Position numbers and translations under genes: made by a program. A stretch of 64,000 nucleotides of DNA from the NCBI RefSeq assembly GCF_002019665.1, contig NZ_KV917375.1, positions 3,080,702 to 3,144,701 of the forward strand, read 5' to 3'. Source of the stretch: Sutcliffiella halmapala. GTDB lineage: Bacteria > Bacillota > Bacilli > Bacillales > Bacillaceae_I. Shown one piece after another: positions 1 to 8,054 of this stretch; position 1 is the first letter of the stretch, and each line of letters opens with the position of its first letter. The notes below the pieces were generated by a model. It was given only the letters and a program-made list of their open reading frames with translations. It ran no database searches and was not told the origin of the DNA.

Positions 1-403
1 TCGCGATTGCTGTAATCGTTTTACCAGTCGTGCACGATGGTAACCAGCGCTGCTTCTGCTCATTCGTTCCAAAAGAAGTAATGTAAGGAACTACAATATC
101 ATTGTGTAAGGCAATACCAATTAAACCTGTTCCTACTCTCTCTAATTCTTCATCAATAACAACGGAATACGCCCAATCCGTTTCGCTTCCGCCATACTCT
201 TCGGCAATATCAGGGCAAAGATAGCCCTGTTCCCCCATCTTTATCCAAAAGTCTCTCGGAATGATGCGGTCATTTTCCCATTCTTCATAATTTGGTATGG
301 CTTCTTTTTCTAAAAACTTGCGAAATGATTTTCGAAACTGTTCATGCTCTTCCTGCAAATAAGGGTGTTTCAGCGACTCTTTCTTCGTTGAAAGCGATTT
401 CAA
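1..403 (-). CDS. acyl-CoA dehydrogenase, N-terminal part (runs off left edge)
   Basis: The first 134 codons of an FAD-dependent acyl-CoA dehydrogenase, the enzyme of the first beta-oxidation step; the rest lies beyond the left edge. The visible part is the helical N-terminal domain, with the family-typical stretch around PDIAEEYGGSETDW and then a conserved-looking helix ending in PYITSFGTNEQKQRW. The likely start is TTG at 403, placed 7 bases after an AGAGGTG ribosome binding site; the only nearby ATG is in another frame. It begins 12 bases after the acyl-CoA ligase stop, so the two genes form an operon that should share the sigma-54 promoter upstream of the ligase. The family call is firm; the substrate chain length is unknown. 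Confidence 0.88.
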   Translation of the reverse strand, partial: MKSLSTKKESLKHPYLQEEHEQFRKSFRKFLEKEAIPNYEEWENDRIIPRDFWIKMGEQGYLCPDIAEEYGGSETDWAYSVVIDEELERVGTGLIGIALHNDIVVPYITSFGTNEQKQRWLPSCTTGKTITAIA

Positions 404-415
404 TTCTCATCACCT

Positions 416-1939
416 CTAAGCCTTTACTTGGTTTAATTTCTGACGCAATTGATATTTTAGTATTTTTCCAGATGCATTCCGCGGCAAGACTTCTTCTACA
501 AATATTCGCCTTGGTACTTTGTAACCGGCAAGCTTTTGACGACAAAATTGCTTTAATTCCTCTTCATTAACGGTTCCGTCTTTATGTGGAACAACAACAG
601 CACAAACCGCTTCTCCCCACACTTCATCCGGCAAGCCAATAATCGCTGCTTCTAACACCTGCGGATGTTCATACAGTACCTCCTCCACTTCAATCGAGTA
701 AACATTTTCTCCGCCAGATATAATCATGTCTTTCTTGCGATCCACTAAGGTGATATATCCTTCTTCGTCAATGGTCGCTAAATCTCCTGTATATAACCAT
801 CCATCTTTTAAGGTTGCTTTTGTTTCTTCTGATTTTTTATAGTATTCCTTCATAATGGATACACCTTGTAGGACAAATTCACCAACGGCACCAGGTGCAA
901 CGTCATTACCTGCTTCATTCACCACCCTTGCTTCTGTTAAAAAGGAAGCCTTCCCATTTTTTCCGAGATGATTTTTATGTCCACTTGGATCAAGTAAAAT
1001 TCCATTTGGTCCTGCTTCTGTTAAACCACAAAGATTGTAAAATTGATCATTTTTGAACAGATTCATACTCTTTTTTACTAGCTCTGGCGCCATCGGAGCA
1101 GCTCCATAGCCACAGCGTTTAATCGATGAAAGATCATACTCATTAGCATTTGGTACTTGTAAAAGGAAATTAAACATTTCTGGTACGCCAAAAAAGTGCG
1201 TGATCTGATGCTCTTGAATGGCTTGCAGTGTATGGACGGGATGGAAATCACGATGAATAAAATGGGTTGCTCCTAATACGACTCCTGAAACAAGAAACAG
1301 GTTTAACTGAGCCGAATGGAAAAGTGGGGCAATATGTAGAAAACGCTCCTGCTGATTAATTCCCATGCTAATCATCATCGATAAGCCAACATTAAAAATT
1401 CGACGGTGATCAAATAATGCACCTTTTGGACGCCCCGTTGTTCCAGATGTATAGAGAATTTCTAAATCATCTGTTTCGAGCACTTCTATTTTCGGGTCTT
1501 GTTCATTGATAGATAAAACTTCTTTATATGTTCTATTTTCTGCATGCTCCGGACTTCCAAGTACAATTACCTTCTGGACAGCTGCTCCCACTTTTGCCTG
1601 CTGAATCGTCTCTTCAAACTCTTCATCACAAATCACTATTTTTGCTTCCGATTGTTCTAAAATATAATGAATCTCTGATGATGTTAATCGAAAATTCATA
1701 GGGACAATTACAGCGCCAATCTTTGCTCCGGCAAAGTAAGAGAAAACAAAGTAATCGGAATTCTTCATCATGAAGGCTATCTTGTCGCCCTTTTCCACTC
1801 CTACATCTACTAAACCATGGGCTAGCTTATTGACTTCTCGATTAAATTGGTCATAATTGTATGTTCTTCCTTCACAGTTAATGGCGAGCTTTTCGGGAAC
1901 TTTTCTTGCATTTTGCGAAACATACATACCGATGTTCAT
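416..1939 (-). CDS. acyl-CoA ligase (AMP-binding, long-chain fatty acid type)
   Basis: A 507-residue adenylate-forming enzyme that activates a carboxylic acid, probably a fatty acid, to its CoA thioester using ATP. The P-loop-like AMP-binding motif YTSGTTGRPKG lies near residue 165. The C-terminal hinge and core motifs are also present (YTGDLATIDEEGYI, VDRKKDMIISGGENVYS), ending with the catalytic-lysine region NASGKILKYQLR. Length and domain order are normal for the family. The ATG at 1939 follows AGGAGG; another ATG four bases upstream is out of frame. It is the first gene of an operon with the acyl-CoA dehydrogenase downstream. A clear sigma-54 promoter lies about 40 bases upstream, so it is likely driven by SigL plus an enhancer-binding activator. 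The exact substrate cannot be read from sequence. Confidence 0.9.
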   Translation of the reverse strand: MNIGMYVSQNARKVPEKLAINCEGRTYNYDQFNREVNKLAHGLVDVGVEKGDKIAFMMKNSDYFVFSYFAGAKIGAVIVPMNFRLTSSEIHYILEQSEAKIVICDEEFEETIQQAKVGAAVQKVIVLGSPEHAENRTYKEVLSINEQDPKIEVLETDDLEILYTSGTTGRPKGALFDHRRIFNVGLSMMISMGINQQERFLHIAPLFHSAQLNLFLVSGVVLGATHFIHRDFHPVHTLQAIQEHQITHFFGVPEMFNFLLQVPNANEYDLSSIKRCGYGAAPMAPELVKKSMNLFKNDQFYNLCGLTEAGPNGILLDPSGHKNHLGKNGKASFLTEARVVNEAGNDVAPGAVGEFVLQGVSIMKEYYKKSEETKATLKDGWLYTGDLATIDEEGYITLVDRKKDMIISGGENVYSIEVEEVLYEHPQVLEAAIIGLPDEVWGEAVCAVVVPHKDGTVNEEELKQFCRQKLAGYKVPRRIFVEEVLPRNASGKILKYQLRQKLNQVKA

Positions 1940-1975
1940 TCATTTTCCTCCTTTTAGTAGGTGATATTATTACAT

Positions 1976-1993
1976 ATGCAATAACTGTGCCAA
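1976..1993 (-). promoter_or_regulatory. sigma-54 (-24/-12) promoter of the acyl-CoA ligase operon
   Basis: On the minus strand this reads TTGGCACAGTTATTGCAT, an essentially perfect match to the sigma-54 consensus TGGCAC-N5-TTGC. It lies about 37 bases upstream of the acyl-CoA ligase start. Sigma-54 promoters need an AAA+ activator, and such an activator is encoded immediately upstream. A near-identical site occurs at 10575-10592 before another fatty-acid type gene. Confidence 0.9.
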
Positions 1994-2054
1994 TAGTAAA
2001 GAAGTTATTTGCGTATGTTTTACTCGCTTTGTTGTACTGGTTTTAGACAAAACG

Positions 2055-2083
2055 AAAAAAAGTGTCCTGGAATTGGACACTTT
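2055..2083 (-). promoter_or_regulatory. perfect palindrome: candidate activator site and/or terminator
   Basis: AAAGTGTCC, a 7-base spacer, then GGACACTTT: a perfect 9+9 inverted repeat about 66-90 bases upstream of the sigma-54 -24 element. Two readings are possible. On the minus strand it is followed by seven T residues, so it could terminate the activator gene upstream. A near-copy with the same 7-base spacer (10619-10644) lies before the second sigma-54 promoter, where no such T run follows, which favours an upstream activator binding site. It may serve both roles. Confidence 0.6.
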
Positions 2084-2092
2084 TCCGTCATA

Positions 2093-2298
2093 ATTAAAAA
2101 TACTACCCTGAAAATAAGGAGAGTACCTTTCAACTCCCTTTCGATTTCCGCTACTGTCACAAGATTCCCCGGGGAGCTTGTGGAGCCTCCTCCGCTTTGC
2201 ATGTGGGGTCTCCACAAAACGCTACTTCCCGCAAGAGTCTCACACCTTCCACTTCAATCTACAGGGGGGACGGGGATATTTGACATTCCCCTTTTTCA
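2093..2298 (-). repeat. dispersed palindromic repeat, family A, copy 1
   Basis: A GC-rich copy of the repeat found about ten times in this window. One end is the family A end (TACCCTGAAAATA), the core contains GTGGAGCCTCCTC and GGGGTCTCCACAAAACGCT, and the other end reads GGGGATATTTGACATTCC. It is more diverged than copies at 10.7 and 30.1 kb. Short open frames inside it are by-products of the repeat and not genes. Confidence 0.85.
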
Positions 2299-2347
2299 CT
2301 ATCCTTGGTACAATTCGGGTGAATTTCTTAATACATTGCGATTCTCT

Positions 2348-4420
2348 TTAACTCAGCTGATATTTTTTTATTTTTTCATATAGTCCTGAACGGCTTATTC
2401 CCAGGATGCGTGCTGCTTTTGCTTTATTTCCGTTTGTTTTCCTTAGGACGCTTTCTATCGTGTTTTTCTCGGCATTTTCTACCATCGTGATTTCTTCTTG
2501 ATCTTCCATTTCCTTTGTAACCACTTTTCCTTTCCACATGTACTCAGGCAAATCTTCCGCTTTTATTTTGCCATGCTCAGCAAAGGTCATCGCACGTTCC
2601 ATTACATTTCGTAGTTCTCGCACATTTCCTGGCCACCCATAATTCAGTAAAAGCTCTTCGGCATTTGACTCCATACCGACAATACTAGTTCCTAGAATCG
2701 TATTTAATTCCGTCATTAATTTTATCGATAATAATTCCACATCTCTTACTCGCTCCCTTAAAGGAGGGATTAAAAAGGAAATGACATTTAAACGATAATA
2801 TAAATCCTCGCGAAAATTACCTTCCTTCACCATTTCTTCTAGGTTACGATTCGTTGCGGCGATGATGCGAACATCCACTTGGATTCGTTTTGTTCCACCA
2901 ACTCGATAAAACTCTCTTTCTTGTAGAACACGTAATAGCTTCGCTTGCAAGGTTAATGACATATCTCCAATTTCATCTAGAAAGAGCGTACCGCCATTTG
3001 CCAAATCAAATTTACCTATCTTTCCGCGATTTTTCGCCCCAGTAAACGCTCCCTCTTCATAACCAAAAAACTCTGACTCTAGCAAGTCTTCTGGAATAGC
3101 TGCGCAATTGACCACAACAAATTTACCTTCTTTTCTTGCGGAGCTATTATGAACGGCATGAGCGAATAATTCTTTCCCTGTTCCACTTTCTCCTCGAATC
3201 AGCACCGTAGAGCGTCCTTTCGCCGCTTTTGCCGCACTTCTTTTCAACTTCTCTACATAAGGATCTTCACTTATAATATGATCCCAAGTGAATCGTGCTG
3301 ATTCTGCTTTTTGAAACTCTGAATGATAGTACTTTGCCTTGTTTTCAGCGGTCTGTAGTTTTTTAAATAGCTCGCTCACTTCATTTAGCTGGCGAAACAT
3401 CACCTTTCCAATTGCTCCAATGACTTTACCCTCTTGGACAATTGGAATACGATGAAGGATATATTTTATACCAGTAATTTCTTTAAATTCACTAACCTCA
3501 GCTGTTTCTGTTTGATAGACGGTTGACAGATGAAACTGCGGAAATACCTTATCTACATGTTTATGTAAAATATCTTCTTGTTCTAATTGAAACAACTCAA
3601 GTAAAGAGGGACTTACCATTTGAACTAGCTGGTTTTCGTCCGTCATCATTATGCCATCATACGCATGATTGATGGCTGTTTGGAGTGATTGTTTTAGATT
3701 TTTCACTGATTCTAATTCTGAAACAATATCTTCAAGTTCAGAAAGATCTTGAAACAAAATAATATAGCCTGATTGATGACGAACTGTCTGATAAGTTGTC
3801 GTCGTAAGCACTGCTTTAATTCTGTCCAATTTAAGAGGTTGATATGAACCCTGTCCATCAAAAACACTGGCTACTTCCGGAAATATTGATAGTAGACTTG
3901 CTTGAAGAAGTCTGCTCTCCTTTTTCTCAAGTTTCCTACATAATCGTTCATTTACATAGATGATTTTTTGATGTTCATCGGTCATAAGTACACCTATTGT
4001 TGAATTTCTCATAACTGTATCAAGCTGCTCCTTAAGGGTACTAGTCGATCGCAGCAATGACATCACCATGTCTGTTTTCGTAAAAAGACCGATGACTCTT
4101 TCACACTCATCCACTACAACACCGGTTCCTACTGGGCTTGTCCGTACCATTTCCTCCACTTGTTCATAAGGAGTGTCCACTGCAAGAGAGGTTACATCCT
4201 TTTTCAAATATTCTTTAATAGGAGTACTTAACGGCTTTTGCTCGATAATCATTTTAAATAGGCTTGATCTTGTAAAAACCCCCTGCAGTTTCTTCTCCTC
4301 ATCCGTTATCGGTAAGAGGTTCCACTTATTCTCATTCATTAGCTTTATTGCCAACTCCAAAGAAGTGTTTTCCGTTATATTTTCGTAGACAGGTGTAATC
4401 ATTTCTTTTAATGGAAGCAT
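2348..4420 (-). CDS. sigma-54-dependent activator with CBS pair, two PAS domains, AAA+ and Fis HTH
   Basis: A 690-residue enhancer-binding protein. The order is a CBS domain pair (about residues 7-123), two PAS-like domains (about 130-240 and 250-345), a short helical linker, the AAA+ sigma-54 interaction domain (about 385-620) and a Fis-type helix-turn-helix (about 650-686). The Walker A motif GESGTGKE lies near residue 408, the sigma-54 contact motif GAFTGA near 457, and Walker B is TLFLDEIGD. The CBS pair suggests sensing of an adenosyl ligand such as AMP, ATP or an acyl-CoA, which would fit its position upstream of an acyl-CoA ligase with a sigma-54 promoter; that link is inference. It resembles the RocR/AcoR/BkdR class in the AAA+ part, but the sensor half is different. 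ATG at 4420 follows a modest AGGAGA. Confidence 0.93.
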   Translation of the reverse strand: MLPLKEMITPVYENITENTSLELAIKLMNENKWNLLPITDEEKKLQGVFTRSSLFKMIIEQKPLSTPIKEYLKKDVTSLAVDTPYEQVEEMVRTSPVGTGVVVDECERVIGLFTKTDMVMSLLRSTSTLKEQLDTVMRNSTIGVLMTDEHQKIIYVNERLCRKLEKKESRLLQASLLSIFPEVASVFDGQGSYQPLKLDRIKAVLTTTTYQTVRHQSGYIILFQDLSELEDIVSELESVKNLKQSLQTAINHAYDGIMMTDENQLVQMVSPSLLELFQLEQEDILHKHVDKVFPQFHLSTVYQTETAEVSEFKEITGIKYILHRIPIVQEGKVIGAIGKVMFRQLNEVSELFKKLQTAENKAKYYHSEFQKAESARFTWDHIISEDPYVEKLKRSAAKAAKGRSTVLIRGESGTGKELFAHAVHNSSARKEGKFVVVNCAAIPEDLLESEFFGYEEGAFTGAKNRGKIGKFDLANGGTLFLDEIGDMSLTLQAKLLRVLQEREFYRVGGTKRIQVDVRIIAATNRNLEEMVKEGNFREDLYYRLNVISFLIPPLRERVRDVELLSIKLMTELNTILGTSIVGMESNAEELLLNYGWPGNVRELRNVMERAMTFAEHGKIKAEDLPEYMWKGKVVTKEMEDQEEITMVENAEKNTIESVLRKTNGNKAKAARILGISRSGLYEKIKKYQLS

Positions 4421-4501
4421 GGCAATTCTCCTTTTAACATAGATATCTTTATTCTACCGGAAAACCGAATTAATTTTTAGAAAATTAAAACAAAAATAAA
4501 A

Positions 4502-4538
4502 AAACAGTGCTCCATTTCGATGATGGGCACTGTTTTGG
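4502..4538 (-). terminator. intrinsic terminator of nagP
   Basis: The arms AAACAGTGC and GCACTGTTT flank a short imperfect stem (CCAT/ATGG type), and on the minus strand they are followed by a T-rich run. It lies directly after the nagP stop. Confidence 0.85.
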
Positions 4539-4541
4539 TCT

Positions 4542-5894
4542 TTATCTCATTTTATCTCCTACAAATTGTACATCCGTACCAACGATTACTTGCAGATTTG
4601 TACTGTTAATTTTTATAACACCTTTCGCTCCATGTTGTTTAAGCGAGGCTTCATTTATTTTTGACATATCCTTTATCGTTAAACGAAGTCTAGTAGTACA
4701 ATAATCAACTGACGTAATATTTTCTCTTCCACCTAAGTCCTCTACGAAATGTTGGGCCATGATAGAATACTTGTTTTCACCGGAATTACTCTCTTCTACA
4801 ATTTCATCCTCTTCTTCTCTACCCGGTGTTTTTAAATTGAAGACTCTTATTAAGAAATAGAATACAACGAAATAAACAGCTCCATAAATAATACCGATGA
4901 TAAGTAGTAAGAATGGTTTCTGTGCAATACCCCAATTTAATAAAAAGTCAATGGCACCTGCCGAGAACCCGAAGCCATGCTTTATATCTAGTAAATAAAC
5001 GATAACCATCGAACTAGCTGTTAAAAGAGCATGAATGACATATAAAAACGGTGCTAAAAACATAAAAGTAAACTCTAAAGGTTCAGTAATCCCTGTTAAG
5101 AAAGACGTAAAGGCTATACCGATAAGCATTCCCGAAACGGCTTTACGGCGATGTTTCTTGGCAGTTGCCACCATCGCGAGTGCTGCAGCTGGTAAACCGA
5201 ACATCATAATTGGAAAGAACCCCGTCATAAATATGCCAGCTGATGGATCCCCAGCAAAGAAACGTTTTAAATCCCCTGTCGCCCCATCATACTCACCAAA
5301 TACAAACCAAACTAGACTATTTAAAACATGATGAAGTCCGATTGGGATTAACAAACGATTTAGAAAACCGAAGATTCCTACTCCAACTGCACCTGCTTCA
5401 ATAATCCACTGCCCAATATTATTGATGAATTCTTGAACAGGAGGCCATACAACGCCAAATACACCCGCTAACAAAACCATTACTGTCGCTGTAATGATCG
5501 GAACGAAACGTCTCCCTCCGAAAAACCCAAGCCAGTCGGGCATTTTTATATCATGAAAACGATTATATAGCAGACCTGCGATTACCCCAGAGATTATCCC
5601 ACCTAATACCGCCATATCGATTTCTTCATTAATTGCTTGCGTGCCATTAACTAATACCAGATAACCAATAGCCCCCGCTAAAGCAGCCGATCCATTATTA
5701 TCTTTTGCAAATCCTACTGCTATTCCGATAGCAAAAATAAGTGCTAAATTTGCAAAAACCGCATCCCCGGCATTTGCGATAAACTCTATCCCTAGTAAAT
5801 CCTCTTGGCCAATTCGCAATAAAATAGCTGCAGCTGGTAATACTGCAATTGGTAGCATTAGTGATTTACCTATTTTCTGTAAAAAACCTAACAT
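4542..5894 (-). CDS. nagP: PTS N-acetylglucosamine transporter, IICB components
   Basis: A membrane permease that imports N-acetylglucosamine and phosphorylates it to GlcNAc-6-phosphate. The N-terminal EIIC domain (about residues 1-350) has many hydrophobic segments and the glucose-superfamily stretch IGLHHVLNS. The C-terminal EIIB domain carries the phosphorylated cysteine in DYCTTRLRL near residue 399. No EIIA domain is present, so phosphate must come from a separate EIIA. The longest frame starts with GTG at 5903, but homologues begin at MLGFLQKIGKS, so ATG at 5894 (450 residues) is preferred; the ribosome binding site (GGGG) is weak for both. It is divergent from nagA, with NagR-type and cre sites in the shared intergenic region. 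Confidence 0.9.
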   Translation of the reverse strand: MLGFLQKIGKSLMLPIAVLPAAAILLRIGQEDLLGIEFIANAGDAVFANLALIFAIGIAVGFAKDNNGSAALAGAIGYLVLVNGTQAINEEIDMAVLGGIISGVIAGLLYNRFHDIKMPDWLGFFGGRRFVPIITATVMVLLAGVFGVVWPPVQEFINNIGQWIIEAGAVGVGIFGFLNRLLIPIGLHHVLNSLVWFVFGEYDGATGDLKRFFAGDPSAGIFMTGFFPIMMFGLPAAALAMVATAKKHRRKAVSGMLIGIAFTSFLTGITEPLEFTFMFLAPFLYVIHALLTASSMVIVYLLDIKHGFGFSAGAIDFLLNWGIAQKPFLLLIIGIIYGAVYFVVFYFLIRVFNLKTPGREEEDEIVEESNSGENKYSIMAQHFVEDLGGRENITSVDYCTTRLRLTIKDMSKINEASLKQHGAKGVIKINSTNLQVIVGTDVQFVGDKMR

Positions 5895-5917
5895 CTTATT
5901 CACAACCCCATTTCATT

Positions 5918-5931
5918 TGTAAGTGCTTGCA
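5918..5931. promoter_or_regulatory. cre-like site (CcpA)
   Basis: TGTAAGTGCTTGCA matches the catabolite-responsive element TGWAARCGYTWNCW with one mismatch. It lies between the nagP promoter and its start, a position expected to give CcpA roadblock repression. Confidence 0.6.
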
Positions 5932-5962
5932 TTGCATTTATCCTAGCATACAAAACGAATAG

Positions 5963-5977
5963 ATGTCTATACCAATT
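5963..5977 (-). promoter_or_regulatory. NagR operator (dre-like) before nagP
   Basis: On the minus strand it reads ATTGGTATAGACA, matching the Bacillus NagR/YvoA operator half (WTTGGTATAGACAA type). It overlaps a possible nagP -35 (TAGACA, 18 bases before TAGGAT). The NagR-type regulator is encoded in the divergent operon. Confidence 0.65.
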
Positions 5978-6026
5978 TTCTCTAAAAAACAGATTAAACA
6001 ACGATTCGTGATGTTAGTAAACTAAA

Positions 6027-6062
6027 AGTGGTATATACAACTATACATAAATTTGATACAAT
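6027..6062 (+). promoter_or_regulatory. nagA promoter with overlapping NagR operator
   Basis: AGTGGTATATACAACT (6027-6042) is a dre-like NagR operator. It covers a possible -35 (TATACA at 6034), which is followed 17 bases later by the -10 TACAAT (6057-6062). GlcNAc-6-phosphate or glucosamine-6-phosphate is the expected inducer, from knowledge of the family. Confidence 0.6.
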
Positions 6063-6098
6063 GATTATATAATGAGAAATGAAAGGAGCAAAGAAACT

Positions 6099-7295
6099 AT
6101 GAATAAAACTCCTAACGGGTATGCATTATTATCTATTAATGTAATCCAAGAAAAGAAAATCATTCCGAACGGATTTATTAAAATACGGGATGGAAAAATT
6201 ATTGCAACTGGTTCCATGGAAAACTACGAAAAAGAGGATGGCTTGATTGAAAAAGAATTCACTACTCCTCTCTATGCTGCGCCTGGTTTTATTGACATTC
6301 ATATTCATGGCTTAAACGGTGCCGATACTATGGATGCAAGCGAAGAGGCACTTACCACTATGGCTCAAACTTTACCTAAAGAAGGTACGACGAGCTTCTT
6401 AGCTACAACTATTACCCAAGATAAAGAGCCGATAGAAGCTGCTTTACTTACGGTTCATTCTTTTATAGAAGAACAAGCAAATAATCATAGCGGTAGCAGC
6501 GAATTATTAGGTATACATTTAGAAGGACCATTTATCTCGAAAAAAAGAGCAGGAGCACAGCCTTTAACTTATATTATCGACCCATGTATTTCTACATTTT
6601 CAAAATGGCAGAAACAAAGCGGAAATAACATTAAAGTCGTAACGCTCGCACCAGAGCTAACGGAGGGTACAGAGTTTATCCAACACTTACATCAAACAGG
6701 AGTGATTGCGTCTATCGGACATTCTGATGCTGTTTATTCAGAAATGGTCACTGCCATAGAGGCCGGAGCATCCCATGTCACACATTTTTATAATGGCATG
6801 AGAGGTATTCACCATCGTGAACCTGGTGTCGTTGGGGCTGGACTTGCTCATCAGGAACTATTTGTGGAAATGATTGCAGACGGCATTCATGTTCATCCAG
6901 CAGTCATTAAGGCAACCTTTTTAGCAAAAGGATCAGAGCGAATGATTCTTATAACTGACTCCATGAGAGCGAAATGGTTAATAGATGGAGAATATGAATT
7001 AGGTGGACAAAAAGTATTAGTGGAAAACAACACCGCACTGTTAGAGGATGGGACACTTGCCGGCAGCGTGTTAAAGATGAATGATGCAGTCAGGAATATG
7101 ATCGAGTATACAAATTGTTCAATAACAGAAGCGATTCAAATGGCTTCGAGCAATCCTGCTAAACGCTTAAATGTTTGGGATAGAAAAGGCAGTATTGAAG
7201 CTGGTAAAGATGCCGATATTGTCCTTTTTAATGAAGAGATAGAGATTATTTTAACCATTTGTAACGGGAAAATCACATATAAAGGAGCGAATTAA
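6099..7295 (+). CDS. nagA: N-acetylglucosamine-6-phosphate deacetylase
   Basis: A metal-dependent amidohydrolase that converts GlcNAc-6-phosphate to glucosamine-6-phosphate and acetate in the cytoplasm. Visible motifs are the HxH of the metal site in PGFIDIHIHGLNGADTMD, LEGPFISKKRAGAQ, the histidines in SIGHSDA and THFYNGM, and the catalytic aspartate in ITDSMRA. The longest frame begins at 6072, but an AAAGGAGC ribosome binding site inside it points to ATG at 6099, giving 398 residues. It is the first gene of nagA-nagB-nagR-SIS; the nagB start follows only 5 bases after its stop. Confidence 0.95.
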   Translation: MNKTPNGYALLSINVIQEKKIIPNGFIKIRDGKIIATGSMENYEKEDGLIEKEFTTPLYAAPGFIDIHIHGLNGADTMDASEEALTTMAQTLPKEGTTSFLATTITQDKEPIEAALLTVHSFIEEQANNHSGSSELLGIHLEGPFISKKRAGAQPLTYIIDPCISTFSKWQKQSGNNIKVVTLAPELTEGTEFIQHLHQTGVIASIGHSDAVYSEMVTAIEAGASHVTHFYNGMRGIHHREPGVVGAGLAHQELFVEMIADGIHVHPAVIKATFLAKGSERMILITDSMRAKWLIDGEYELGGQKVLVENNTALLEDGTLAGSVLKMNDAVRNMIEYTNCSITEAIQMASSNPAKRLNVWDRKGSIEAGKDADIVLFNEEIEIILTICNGKITYKGAN

Positions 7296-7300
7296 CAATC

Positions 7301-8038
7301 ATGGATATCATCACTACTACTTCATATGAAGCTTTAAGTATAACTGCTGCAAATTATATTATTGAAAAGCTAAACAATAATCCCTCAGCAGTTTTAGGCA
7401 TGGCAACAGGAGGGACGCCTACAAAAATGTACGAGTTCCTTATCAAAGATCGAATCCAAAACAATACGTCTTATCAAAACGTTACTACCTTTAATCTAGA
7501 TGAATATGTTAACCTTGCAAAAAACGACGCAAATAGTTATTTTTCCTATATGAATAAGCATTTATTTACTCATATTGATATTACAAAACAAAATGTTTTT
7601 ATTCCTGATGGTCTAGCGGAAAATTTAGAAGATGAATGTAAGCGCTATGAGCAATTGTTGCAAGATAAAGGACCAGTCGATGTTCAAATATTAGGATTAG
7701 GTGAAAATGGACATATCGGCTTTAATGAGCCAGGAACTCCATTTACTAGTAGAACTCACGTGGTTGAGCTAACGGAATCAACCCGTCAAGCTAATGCAAG
7801 ATTCTTTCCGAGCTTGGAAGATGTCCCAACTCATGCTATAACAATGGGAATAGCATCTATCATGAACGCAAAAGAAATTATCTTACTAGTTTCAGGTAAG
7901 AACAAAGCGGACGCATTTGAACGTTTATTACATGGAAAAATATCAGAGGATTTTCCTGCTTCTATCCTTAAAAATCATCCTTGTGTTAAAATCATTGCAG
8001 ATAGAAGCGTTCTTGAACAATCCAGCATAATTGCCTGA
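7301..8038 (+). CDS. nagB: glucosamine-6-phosphate deaminase
   Basis: Converts glucosamine-6-phosphate to fructose-6-phosphate and ammonia, completing GlcNAc entry into glycolysis. The 245-residue length is typical of the short Bacillus form, which lacks the C-terminal extension of E. coli NagB. Motifs include GMATGGTPTKMYE near the N-terminus, the catalytic region TFNLDEYV and the active-site GLGENGHIGFNEPG. Translation appears coupled to nagA (5-base gap, AAAGGAGC ahead of the start). Confidence 0.96.
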   Translation: MDIITTTSYEALSITAANYIIEKLNNNPSAVLGMATGGTPTKMYEFLIKDRIQNNTSYQNVTTFNLDEYVNLAKNDANSYFSYMNKHLFTHIDITKQNVFIPDGLAENLEDECKRYEQLLQDKGPVDVQILGLGENGHIGFNEPGTPFTSRTHVVELTESTRQANARFFPSLEDVPTHAITMGIASIMNAKEIILLVSGKNKADAFERLLHGKISEDFPASILKNHPCVKIIADRSVLEQSSIIA

Positions 8039-8054
8039 AAGGGGCTTGCCAATC

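Noticed and set aside
2009-2383. Open frame of 124 codons on the plus strand, and two shorter frames on the minus strand, in the gap before the activator gene
   Set aside because: They run through the repeat, the palindrome and the sigma-54 promoter region, have no good ribosome binding site, and the translation is not protein-like.
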